This document shows, in pieces, positions 42,710-51,258 of a DNA stretch of 64,000 bases. Source of the stretch: Mucilaginibacter ginsenosidivorax (GTDB lineage: Bacteria > Bacteroidota > Bacteroidia > Sphingobacteriales > Sphingobacteriaceae); NCBI RefSeq assembly GCF_007971525.1, contig NZ_CP042437.1, positions 4,898,001 to 4,962,000 of the forward strand, given 5' to 3'. The notes beneath the pieces were generated by a model. The model was not told the DNA's origin. It searched no databases and was given only the letters and a program-made list of their open reading frames with translations. The translations under genes and the position numbers were made by a program. Numbering within the stretch: position 1 is the stretch's first letter; every line of letters starts with the position of its first letter.

Positions 42710-43870
42710 TTGAACAAAGAATATACAATTGGCCTGCGCCGGAAGCTTTTGATGTTTATCGTTTCGGTTGCTATTTTGGCTACCGGTGTTTATTTGTATG
42801 CTTCGGCAGCGCCTGCCGATAAAACACTACATGCAGTAGTTGCTATGTTGCTTTGCCTGCTGGCTGTTTACTTGTTGTGTTATTACATACGCAAAAAGGT
42901 GACAATCACCCAAACGCACATCATTTTCCAGGGTGCCTTAACCCGGACCGAGCTCCTGAAATCAGACATCGGGGGTTATAAAATAGATAAAGATAACCTC
43001 ATTTTTGTGGCAAGGCCTCCGGGTAAAATGTTGTATATCAGCAGATGTAATGCCCTTGTTAATTATGCTGAGTTGTTGGAGTTTGCCGCGAATTTTAAAA
43101 ATATCGACGCCAAACATTACCAGAACGAGTTTGATACCATGCTGCACGACGAGGCCATCGGTAGTACACCGAAAGAGCGGAAACAAAAGATACAAGCAGC
43201 CAAAAAACTCTGCACCGTTATTAATTATGCTGGTATTGGCGTTGCCATATACGAATTTGTTTCTGTTGATGTGTTCCGATATGCTTTAATAGCCGGACTG
43301 GTATTCCCTTTGCTGGTAATATGCTTGTTTTATGCAAAGCGCAACCTTCTCACATTTAATAGTTATACAGGCGAAGGTTCTGCTTACCCAAACTTAACCA
43401 ACGCGCTCATAGCGCCGGTATTGGGCATGTTGTTAAAAGCAATAAAAGGCTGGCACATATTGAGTTATACTGTCATCATTTGGCCTGCTGTTGCCATAGC
43501 CATAGTTTTATTAATGCTGTTTATTTTTATACTAAATGATGCAAATATTAAAACCCGCAGTAACCAGGTTAGCCTGGCCCACATAGTTTTTTTTATTTTC
43601 TTGTATAGTACCATTGCAACAATCAACATCAACTGCGAATTTGACAACTCCGATGCCTTGGTTTATAAGACGACTGTAATCGACAAGCGATACACCACGG
43701 GCAAAAACGCCGCCCAATACATCACCATTGATAAGTGCGGCCCGCTGCAACAGCCTACCGAGATTACTATAGGCAAATCATTTTATGAGGCAGTGCATCT
43801 TAATGAAACTATTAGGTTACATGCTAAGCCGGGACTGCTACACATTCCCTGGTTTTACGTATCGCAATAA
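42710..43870 (+). CDS. Membrane protein of unknown function
   Basis: A 386-residue protein from a TTG start (the next ATG, 42752, would cut into the first membrane helix). It has two N-terminal membrane helices (about 15-32 and 40-58), a PH-like soluble stretch (YIRKKVTITQTHIIFQGALTRTELLKSDIGGYKI), further helices (about 170-190, 190-205, 235-275, 290-310) and a C-terminal soluble domain of about 75 residues. No family recognised with confidence. It stands alone. Confidence 0.7.
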   Translation: MNKEYTIGLRRKLLMFIVSVAILATGVYLYASAAPADKTLHAVVAMLLCLLAVYLLCYYIRKKVTITQTHIIFQGALTRTELLKSDIGGYKIDKDNLIFVARPPGKMLYISRCNALVNYAELLEFAANFKNIDAKHYQNEFDTMLHDEAIGSTPKERKQKIQAAKKLCTVINYAGIGVAIYEFVSVDVFRYALIAGLVFPLLVICLFYAKRNLLTFNSYTGEGSAYPNLTNALIAPVLGMLLKAIKGWHILSYTVIIWPAVAIAIVLLMLFIFILNDANIKTRSNQVSLAHIVFFIFLYSTIATININCEFDNSDALVYKTTVIDKRYTTGKNAAQYITIDKCGPLQQPTEITIGKSFYEAVHLNETIRLHAKPGLLHIPWFYVSQ

Positions 43871-44011
43871 TTTGCCTAAGTAGCGTAAGGGTATCAATCG
43901 AGTGCTCAAAGTATCTTAACGGGATATGATAACCAGATGCCTTGGGGCTTTGCCAGGTACATAATGCCCGGGTCGCAAGGCCCGCCAGATCCCCCCGGTG
44001 TTACTATTTGA

Positions 44012-44317
44012 TTACTGCCGCCCGAACCTGCGCTTGCCGGCAATGGCAAAAACAGAGGTTGCCAGGATGCCGACGACAAAAAATATTAGGATGATGTTCA
44101 TTTGGGCGGGCAGGTAAGTCATGCCGATACCGGTGAGCAAGGCTATGGCGGCGTTGATGAGCATAAGGTTGCCTACCCAGTTGCACAGGCCGTTAACGTC
44201 GCTCACCAGGTTTTCGTCGAACCCGGATATCAGGCTGGCTTTCTTTTTATATTTTATCTGGTAGCCAAATAATAGCATCACCAGGGCTATTGTGCCAAAA
44301 ACACAGAGGTTAAGCAT
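44012..44317 (-). CDS. Small DUF3784-like membrane protein
   Basis: A 101-residue protein with three membrane helices. The N-terminal MLLFGYQIKYKKKASLISGFDENLV is the DUF3784 signature. Function unknown. It lies 11 bases after a smaller membrane-protein gene and is probably cotranscribed with it. Confidence 0.78.
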   Translation of the reverse strand: MLNLCVFGTIALVMLLFGYQIKYKKKASLISGFDENLVSDVNGLCNWVGNLMLINAAIALLTGIGMTYLPAQMNIILIFFVVGILATSVFAIAGKRRFGRQ

Positions 44318-44328
44318 ATGGGTATATA

Positions 44329-44520
44329 TTACATCAGTTCGCCATCTTTATGCTCATGATAGGTTTTATAGGCCAGGTAATAAAGCACAAGGGCGGGCAA
44401 GGCGTTTAATAATATGTTTACGGCGTTTATATCGGGATAGGTCATGAATACCTGTATAATTAGCAACACCAGGGCTACGGAGCCACCTATAATAAAAAGG
44501 TTACGGAATTTGGGATTCAT
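44329..44520 (-). CDS. Very small membrane protein
   Basis: A 63-residue protein with two hydrophobic helices (about 8-26 and 33-50) and a charged C-terminus (YHEHKDGELM). No known motif. Coupled to the DUF3784-like gene by an 11-base spacer. Confidence 0.65.
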   Translation of the reverse strand: MNPKFRNLFIIGGSVALVLLIIQVFMTYPDINAVNILLNALPALVLYYLAYKTYHEHKDGELM

Positions 44521-44544
44521 GGGCGGGTAAATGTATTAAAATGA

Positions 44545-44592
44545 ATATTCAACCATTTATTAAACGCAAAAGCTTAATAAATGGTTGAATAT
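44545..44592. terminator. Perfect 19-bp inverted repeat, probable terminator of glgB
   Basis: Arms 44545-44563 and 44574-44592 are exact complements (TTCAACCATTTATTAA type) around a 10-base loop, 23 bases past the glgB stop. The stem is A/T-rich and no long T run follows, so it could also be an RNA-stabilising structure. Confidence 0.5.
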
Positions 44593-44614
44593 ATTTATAG
44601 CGATTTGATGTTAT

Positions 44615-46816
44615 TTATCGCTTTAGTTCGTATTTGGCAGGGGCATCGGGTATTTTTTTAAATACGGTGGCTGCCAAAGGCGGTATGGTAATGTTAATGG
44701 AGTTATCCTTGCCGTGCCATTTTTCGGCATCGGCAGTAACCGGGTGATAATTAATGATGCCGCTACCCCAAAGGTTTTGGGCATCTGAGTTAAATATCTC
44801 CTGCCATTTACCGCCTGCGGGTACGCCAATGCGGTAGTTATAACGCGGTACCGGGGTCATGTTCAGGATAATTACCAGGTCGTCGGCACGGCTGTGGCCC
44901 ATACGACCGTAAACCAGTATCGAGTCGTTGGCGTTGCCTCCGTCTATCCACTCAAAGCCTGTAAAATCAAAGGCTTTTTCGTACAGTGCAGGCTCATCTT
45001 TATACAGTTGGTTAAGCGCCTTTACGGTTGCCGCCATGCCCTGGTGGTTAGGGTATTGCATTACATGCCATGGTAACGATTGGCTGTAGTTCCACTCGTC
45101 GCCCTGGCCAAACTCGGCCCCCATAAATAATAGTTTGGTGCCGGGGTGCGTAAACATGTAGCTGTACATTAAGCGCAGGTTGGCAAATTGCTGCCACTCG
45201 TCGCCTGGCATTTTACGCAGCATGCTGCCTTTGCCGTATACTACCTCATCGTGCGAGAAAGGCAGCATAAAGTTTTCTGTAAAGGCGTATATGGTACTAA
45301 AGGTGATCTCGTTATGATGATACTTACGGTGGATAGGGTCTTCATGGAAATAATCGATGGTATCGTGCATCCAGCCCATCATCCATTTCATCCCAAAACC
45401 TAAGCCACCCAAATAAACCGGGCGGCTAACACCCGTAAACGAGGTAGACTCTTCGGCAATGGTTTGGGTTGATGGGAAATGGCTGTAAACGGCCTCGTTA
45501 AACTCTTTCAGGAACGAGATAGCTTCCAGGTTTTCGTTACCGCCATAAATGTTTGCCTCCCACTCGCCATGCTTGCGCGAGTAATCAAGATAAAGCATTG
45601 ATGCTACGGCATCTACCCGTAAACCATCGGCATGGTACCTATCCAGCCAAAACAGCGCGTTACTAATCAGGAATGCCCTAACCTCGTTACGGCCATAGTT
45701 AAATATGTACGATTTCCAATCCGGGTGGAAGCCTTTGCGGATATCTTCATGCTCGTACAGGTGCGTACCATCAAATTTATACAAGGCGTGAATATCGCCC
45801 GGGAAATGCGATGGTACCCAATCCAATATCACCCCGATGCCTGCTTTGTGAAACTCCTCGATCAGGAACATCAGTTCCTGCGGCGAACCATAACGGGAAG
45901 CCGCAGCAAAGTATCCCGATATTTGGTAACCCCAGCTCGGGTAATACGGGTGCTCCATAATAGGCATAAACTCTACATGGGTAAAGCCCATATCTTTAAC
46001 ATAAGGCACCAGCTTATGTGCCAGTTCGGTATAAGTTAAAAACTGATCGGGGCTTTCGGGGCTGCGGGCCCATGAACCCAGATGCACTTCGTAAACGCTG
46101 TAAGGTTTGTCAAGCGCGTTATGCTCGTGGCGGTTGGCCATCCAGTCGCCATCGGTCCATTCGTAAAAGGTGTCAACAACTATAGATGCCGTGCTTGGCG
46201 GCACTTCCCAGCGCAAGGCAAACGGATCGGCCTTTTCCAGGTCTTCGCCGGTTGATGATTTGATATAATATTTATAGGTTTCGCCTACGCCAATATTCGG
46301 GATAAACCCCTCCCATATGCCGGATGAATCCCAACGGGCATTTAAACTATGCGAACCGCGGTTCCAGCCGTTAAAGTTTGCTATAACCGATACATACTGC
46401 GCGTTTGGCGCCCAAACCGCAAAGTAGGTACCCACCACGCCCTGAAACTCCACCACATGCGAGCCAAACTTTTCATACAACTTAAAGTGCTTACCCGATT
46501 TAAATAAACTGATATCAAAATCGGTAAAGCGGCTATAGGGTTCAACTGCTTTTAATATTACAGGAGGTGTAGCCTGAACAGCTTCGGCAACTTTTGCTTT
46601 AACCGTTTTGGGTTTAGAAGCAACGGCTTTTTCGACCGGTGCGGCTTTTGCCTTACCTGCTTTTTTTGCGGTGGCCGCAACTGGCTCAGATTCGGCTTTG
46701 GCAGTTTTAGCTTTAGAAGTTTTTTCTGTTGCTGGTTTTGCTTTGGCTGCTTTTTTTTCTTTTACAGGCTTTTCTTCCGGTATCGGGGTGTCGGTTGTCT
46801 TTGTTTTTTTGGCCAT
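44615..46816 (-). CDS. glgB: 1,4-alpha-glucan branching enzyme with histone-H1-like N-terminal tail
   Basis: A 733-residue GH13 enzyme that introduces alpha-1,6 branches in glycogen. Residues 1-90 are an Ala/Lys/Pro/Thr-rich, H1-like low-complexity tail. The rest is standard: CBM48 domain (FGSHVVEFQGVVGTYFAVWAPNAQYVSVI), then the catalytic barrel with DWVPSHF, nucleophile Asp in GLRVDAVASML, acid Glu in TIAEEST and Asp in PFSHDEVVYGKGS, and a C-terminal beta domain. It is the last gene of the starch/maltose block. Cytoplasmic; the tail is the odd part. Confidence 0.95.
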   Translation of the reverse strand: MAKKTKTTDTPIPEEKPVKEKKAAKAKPATEKTSKAKTAKAESEPVAATAKKAGKAKAAPVEKAVASKPKTVKAKVAEAVQATPPVILKAVEPYSRFTDFDISLFKSGKHFKLYEKFGSHVVEFQGVVGTYFAVWAPNAQYVSVIANFNGWNRGSHSLNARWDSSGIWEGFIPNIGVGETYKYYIKSSTGEDLEKADPFALRWEVPPSTASIVVDTFYEWTDGDWMANRHEHNALDKPYSVYEVHLGSWARSPESPDQFLTYTELAHKLVPYVKDMGFTHVEFMPIMEHPYYPSWGYQISGYFAAASRYGSPQELMFLIEEFHKAGIGVILDWVPSHFPGDIHALYKFDGTHLYEHEDIRKGFHPDWKSYIFNYGRNEVRAFLISNALFWLDRYHADGLRVDAVASMLYLDYSRKHGEWEANIYGGNENLEAISFLKEFNEAVYSHFPSTQTIAEESTSFTGVSRPVYLGGLGFGMKWMMGWMHDTIDYFHEDPIHRKYHHNEITFSTIYAFTENFMLPFSHDEVVYGKGSMLRKMPGDEWQQFANLRLMYSYMFTHPGTKLLFMGAEFGQGDEWNYSQSLPWHVMQYPNHQGMAATVKALNQLYKDEPALYEKAFDFTGFEWIDGGNANDSILVYGRMGHSRADDLVIILNMTPVPRYNYRIGVPAGGKWQEIFNSDAQNLWGSGIINYHPVTADAEKWHGKDNSINITIPPLAATVFKKIPDAPAKYELKR

Positions 46817-47004
46817 GATATAGATACCTGTCAGGATTTGTAAGGATAACCCAAATTACAGGATTGAGTTTGGTTTATATAAATCAAATATAACAGGATT
46901 ATGACATTATGCGGGATTTACGGGATTTATTTTTGAATGCAGGCAAGAATCAGGAAATAAGAAGTAACAGGTTATTAAAAAGTGCAGTATTGCATAAAGC
47001 ATAA

Positions 47005-47032
47005 AAAAGCCGCCTTTTTTGGGGCGGCTTTA
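47005..47032 (-). terminator. Intrinsic terminator after the GH31 gene
   Basis: AAAGCCGCC and GGCGGCTTT pair around CCAAAAAA on the minus strand, followed by TTTATG. It lies 7 bases beyond the GH31 stop and separates this gene from glgB. Confidence 0.8.
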
Positions 47033-47038
47033 ACTTTG

Positions 47039-49519
47039 TTATTTTGATATTTCTATCTGCTTAAACTTTTTACTGTATTTAAACTCCATGGTGCCATCAT
47101 CGTTGAGGATGAAATCGGTTACAGTTTTACCGTCGACCACTATTTTGTGCGGTTTAAACGGCAAGCCTATAACGTTAAAATGGTAACCTTCATAGCGTGG
47201 GGTATATAGCCCTTCCATGCTTTGATCTATAATCAGTTTTTTTGAATTACCATTCACCACAAATTTTTTCTCGAGGTAAATATCCTGTTCGTAGGCAAAA
47301 GTTTCGCCGTAATCTTCAAACAGGAAAGAGTTTACTTCGTAATCGGTATAGTAAACATTCAGTTTAACTTCTTCAATTTCTTTTTCGCCTATGTATTGCA
47401 TTACCGGGTATTCGGGTATTACCGATCCGGCTTTTACAAACAGCGGCATGGTTTGCAAAGGCGTATCAACGGTAATTTCTTTGCCGCCTTCAAGTACTTC
47501 AAAGGTCCAATAGTTAAACCATTTGCCTTTTGGCAGGTACACGTTACGGCGTATTTGGCCTGGCTCCATTACCGGGCAAACCAAAATTTTATCGCCATAG
47601 GTAAACTCATCCTGGCGGAAGTGATTTAACAACACATCCTGCTCATGCATTACCACTGGCCTTAAAATAGGGAACCCGTAACGATGGTGCTCCCAAAAAG
47701 TAGAGTATAAGTAGGGGATAAGCCTGTAACGCAGCTCGATAAACTTACGGTTGATTTCGGTAAACGGCTCACCAAAGCTCCATGGTTCACGCTCTTTAGT
47801 ATCGCCTGCCGAGTGTGCCCGCATAAACGGCGAAAAAGTACCCAGCTGTATCCAGCGGGTAAACAGTTCGCCATCAGGCTCGCCGCTAAAACCACCTATA
47901 TCTGTACCGCAAAAAGGAATGCCCGATACTGATAGGCGCTGGCATTGAATATTACCTAATTTAAGGTGCTCCCATGAGGCCACGTTATCGCCCGTCCATA
48001 CGGATGAGTAACGCTGTACGCCCGAATAACCCGCCCTGGTTATAGTAAAAGGGCGTTTATTTTTCATGATTTTACGCAAACCTTCATAGGTTGAGCGTAC
48101 CATTTGCATACCATAAACATTGTGCGCCTTACGGTGCGATCCACGGTGCCCATCGTATTGATGACGAACATCATCGGGGAAAGTACCTGCTCCAAACACG
48201 GCAGGCTCGTTCATATCATTCCAAACACCGGCTACACCCATCTCTACCAGCTCGTCAAACAAGCCTCCCCACCATTCGCGTACTTCGGGATTGGTAAAAT
48301 CAGGAAACTGGCAACGGCCCGGCCATACGTGGCCCTCCATAAAGTAATCGTCGCTGCGGCGGCAAAAATATCTTTTCTCTTTACCTTCTTTAAATACCCA
48401 GTAATTATCATCAACGCGAATGCCCGGATCAATTATTACTACAGTTTTAAAGCCATCTGCGGCCAGTTCGCTAATCATCTTCTTCGGATCGGGAAAGTAT
48501 TTCCGGTTCCAGGTGAAGCAGCGGTAGCCATCCATATAGTCGATATCTAAATAGATACCATCGCAAGGAATCTTGTTTTCGCGGAAGCCTTTGGCAATTT
48601 TACGCACTTTGGCTTCGGGGTAATAACTCCAGCGGCACTGGTGATAACCCAGTGCCCAAAGTGGCGGCATAGGGTGCGTTCCGGTTAAAATGTGGTAGCT
48701 TTTTACCACATCCATCATATGCGGGCCGTGGATATAATAGTACTGCAGTTCGCCGCCATCAGCCCAAAAACTGGTTTTGGTTTTATCTTCGGCACCAAAA
48801 TCAAACTGTGCTTTAAAGGTATTGTCAAAAAATATACCGTGTGCTATACCTTCATTTACGCTGATATAAAAAGGGATGCTGCGATAAAGCGGATCCTGGT
48901 TCCAGGCAAAAGAGTAGGCGTCGGTGTTCCAGTTCTTCAGCCTTTTGCCGCGCAGGTTAAGCTCGGTAGGCTTATCGCCCAGGCCAAAAAAGCTTTCGTC
49001 TTTAGCGCAGGTTTTGGTACAAAATACGTAATAACCGCCAAACTGTACATTCTCTTCCCAGTGCATAGGCACGGCATCTGAACTGGTTACGTGGTTGTTG
49101 CTATCAGAAAACGAAATGAAAAAATCCTTTTTGCGGATATGGCAATTTATCGATTTAGTTGCTACACGAAACTCGTTATCATCCTCGTACAGCGTAAAGG
49201 CTGCAGCTTTATGCTCCAGCTTAGGCACGGCGTATGAGAATTCTTCAAGGAAAACGCTGTGGGGCGCCAATCTTACACGAATAATATCGTCGGTAACAAC
49301 AACAACTTCTACTTTGGCATCGCCATCGGTAAAGTAAAATTTATTGCCTATCTGGTCGGCATGATTTGGTACGCCAAGGTATTTTTTGATGATGGGTTTT
49401 ATGCCATCGGCGGGATTATTAAGGTGATGAAACTCCTCTTCCTCTTCTTCTTCCAGCAAGTTTTTAATTTCAACTATCTTACTGGTTAGCTCTTCCGGAT
49501 TGGGTGTGTTACTTTCCAT
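47039..49519 (-). CDS. GH31 alpha-glucosidase
   Basis: An 826-residue retaining alpha-glucosidase that releases glucose from non-reducing ends of malto-oligosaccharides. No signal peptide; the N-terminus is acidic (LLEEEEEEEFHH), so the enzyme is probably cytoplasmic. Signatures: FFGLGDKPTELNLRGKRL, CDGIYLDIDYMDGYRCF, nucleophile Asp in GVWNDMNEPAVFG and acid/base Asp in WTGDNVASWEHL. It lies between the MFS sugar transporter and glgB on the same strand. Confidence 0.94.
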   Translation of the reverse strand: MESNTPNPEELTSKIVEIKNLLEEEEEEEFHHLNNPADGIKPIIKKYLGVPNHADQIGNKFYFTDGDAKVEVVVVTDDIIRVRLAPHSVFLEEFSYAVPKLEHKAAAFTLYEDDNEFRVATKSINCHIRKKDFFISFSDSNNHVTSSDAVPMHWEENVQFGGYYVFCTKTCAKDESFFGLGDKPTELNLRGKRLKNWNTDAYSFAWNQDPLYRSIPFYISVNEGIAHGIFFDNTFKAQFDFGAEDKTKTSFWADGGELQYYYIHGPHMMDVVKSYHILTGTHPMPPLWALGYHQCRWSYYPEAKVRKIAKGFRENKIPCDGIYLDIDYMDGYRCFTWNRKYFPDPKKMISELAADGFKTVVIIDPGIRVDDNYWVFKEGKEKRYFCRRSDDYFMEGHVWPGRCQFPDFTNPEVREWWGGLFDELVEMGVAGVWNDMNEPAVFGAGTFPDDVRHQYDGHRGSHRKAHNVYGMQMVRSTYEGLRKIMKNKRPFTITRAGYSGVQRYSSVWTGDNVASWEHLKLGNIQCQRLSVSGIPFCGTDIGGFSGEPDGELFTRWIQLGTFSPFMRAHSAGDTKEREPWSFGEPFTEINRKFIELRYRLIPYLYSTFWEHHRYGFPILRPVVMHEQDVLLNHFRQDEFTYGDKILVCPVMEPGQIRRNVYLPKGKWFNYWTFEVLEGGKEITVDTPLQTMPLFVKAGSVIPEYPVMQYIGEKEIEEVKLNVYYTDYEVNSFLFEDYGETFAYEQDIYLEKKFVVNGNSKKLIIDQSMEGLYTPRYEGYHFNVIGLPFKPHKIVVDGKTVTDFILNDDGTMEFKYSKKFKQIEISK

Positions 49520-49631
49520 TCAAATTATTTAACGGGGTTTCTGCAAATATGTATAATGTGTACTTACTACGCAATATACAACATTTGATTTGAGGAAAAA
49601 TCATTAACTATAATAGTTTTTAACGTTTTCT

Positions 49632-50993
49632 TCAATTTGAGGCTCCTATTATTTGAATTTTCTTACCATCCTGTACAAAAAACACCGATATGGCTGCGAT
49701 AAACATAAATACCCCGCCCATAATTAAACCGTAAATCGACTCGCTATTAAACAAATGTTTGATAATAAGGCTGCTGGTAAGGCTGCTTACAATTTGTGGG
49801 AAAGTGATAAAAAAATTGAACAAGCCCATGTAAATCCCGATTTTTTTAGCTGGTATCGAGCTTGATAATATGGCATAAGGCATGGCCAGTATACTGCCCC
49901 AGGCCAAACCTATACCTACCATAGGCAGCAACAAAAGGTAGTGGTTTTGAATAAAAAATATTGATATCAGGCCCAGTCCGCCCATTGCCAGCGAAAAAGC
50001 ATGCGTTGCTTTACGGCTCAGTTTTTTTACAATAAAAGGCAACGATAAGGCGTATAATGCCGATACCCCGTTATAAACACCAAACATAATGCCTACCCAG
50101 CTGCTGGCATCATTAAACGATTTTGAGGTAGTATCGTTATCGGCCAGGTGATAAACGTGTGTAGCGATGGCAGGAGTTGTCCATACCCACATAGAAAACA
50201 GCGCAAACCACGAGAAAAATTGCACCACACCTAATTGCTTCATGGTTTTTGGCATGTGCACCAAATCGTTTATAAACTCCATAAAGCCGCTTCGTTTGGT
50301 GGTTTCTATATCCGGCTCATGAAATTTGGCGTATTCTTCGGGTGGGTATTCTTTGGTTTTTATAACCGTCCATAATATACAGCCGATTAGGATTAAGCCA
50401 CCTGCGTAAAAAGAGTAAAGCAGGTTATTAGGTACAATACCAGGGGCAGCATCTGATTTTACTTTAAACCAATTGGTTAAAATGGATGGCAATACCGAAC
50501 CCACAATGGCACCTACACCTATTAAACAAGTCTGCATCGAAAAGCCGGCCGTATGCTGACTATCGGGCAGGTTATCGGCAACCAATGCCCTGAATGGCTC
50601 CATAGCAACGTTAAAGGATGCATCCATCAGCATCAGCATACCGGCGCCAACAATTATGGGCGGTATTAAAAATGCCAGCCCGGATGAGTTGGGCAAAAAG
50701 CAAAGCGCCAGGCCCGACAGCAAAGCCCCGGTTAAAAAATAGGGGCGACGACGACCCAAACGGTTCCATGTACGATCGCTGTAATGCCCGATAATTGGCT
50801 GAATGATCATCCCCGTAAGCGGGGCTGCCAGCCAAAAAAACGACAAATTACCTACATCGGCGCCAAAGGTTTGCAATATGCGGCTTGCATACCCGGTTTG
50901 CAGCGCGAAGCCAAACTGGATACCCAAAAAGCCAAAGCTCATGTTCCAGATTTGCCAGAAACTTAATCTTGGCTTTTGTAATACTTTATTCAT
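49632..50993 (-). CDS. MFS sugar transporter (SLC45/maltose-type)
   Basis: A 453-residue permease with 12 membrane segments; ATG start at 50993 (a GTG one codon earlier is possible). Signature IIGHYSDRTWNRLGRRRPYFLTG after TM2 is the MFS loop motif. The overall pattern with FNVAMEPFRALVADNLP is that of the SLC45-like sugar/cation symporters often placed in Bacteroidota maltose clusters. It would import maltose or maltodextrin across the inner membrane. Between GH31 and alpha-amylase genes. Confidence 0.9.
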   Translation of the reverse strand: MNKVLQKPRLSFWQIWNMSFGFLGIQFGFALQTGYASRILQTFGADVGNLSFFWLAAPLTGMIIQPIIGHYSDRTWNRLGRRRPYFLTGALLSGLALCFLPNSSGLAFLIPPIIVGAGMLMLMDASFNVAMEPFRALVADNLPDSQHTAGFSMQTCLIGVGAIVGSVLPSILTNWFKVKSDAAPGIVPNNLLYSFYAGGLILIGCILWTVIKTKEYPPEEYAKFHEPDIETTKRSGFMEFINDLVHMPKTMKQLGVVQFFSWFALFSMWVWTTPAIATHVYHLADNDTTSKSFNDASSWVGIMFGVYNGVSALYALSLPFIVKKLSRKATHAFSLAMGGLGLISIFFIQNHYLLLLPMVGIGLAWGSILAMPYAILSSSIPAKKIGIYMGLFNFFITFPQIVSSLTSSLIIKHLFNSESIYGLIMGGVFMFIAAISVFFVQDGKKIQIIGASN

Positions 50994-51016
50994 CACGTTG
51001 GTTTATTGGTTCAATA

Positions 51017-51252
51017 TTCAGAATCAGAATTTGCAGAATTAAAGGATTCTCAGAATGACTTTTGGTTTGATTACACTCTCTACCTGTCATCCTGAGGTAC
51101 GAAGGATCTGTTCGCCGATAGAAAAGTTTGCGAATAGATGCTTCGTACCTCAGCATGACAGTGGGATAAGTGCTATCTTGCTGTGCTCCCTAATGATTCT
51201 TTTTAGTTATTTCTATTCTGCTAATTCTTTAATTCTGCAAATTCTGATTCAG
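51017..51252. repeat. Nested palindromic element (MITE-like)
   Basis: Outer arms 51017-51059 and 51214-51252 share about 35 complementary bases (TCAGAATTTGCAGAATTAAAG type). Inner arms CTGTCATCCTGAGGTACGAAG (51082 on) and CTTCGTACCTCAGCATGACAG (ending 51162) are nearly exact complements. No coding capacity. It fills the space between the MFS and alpha-amylase genes. Confidence 0.8.
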
Positions 51253-51258
51253 ACGACT

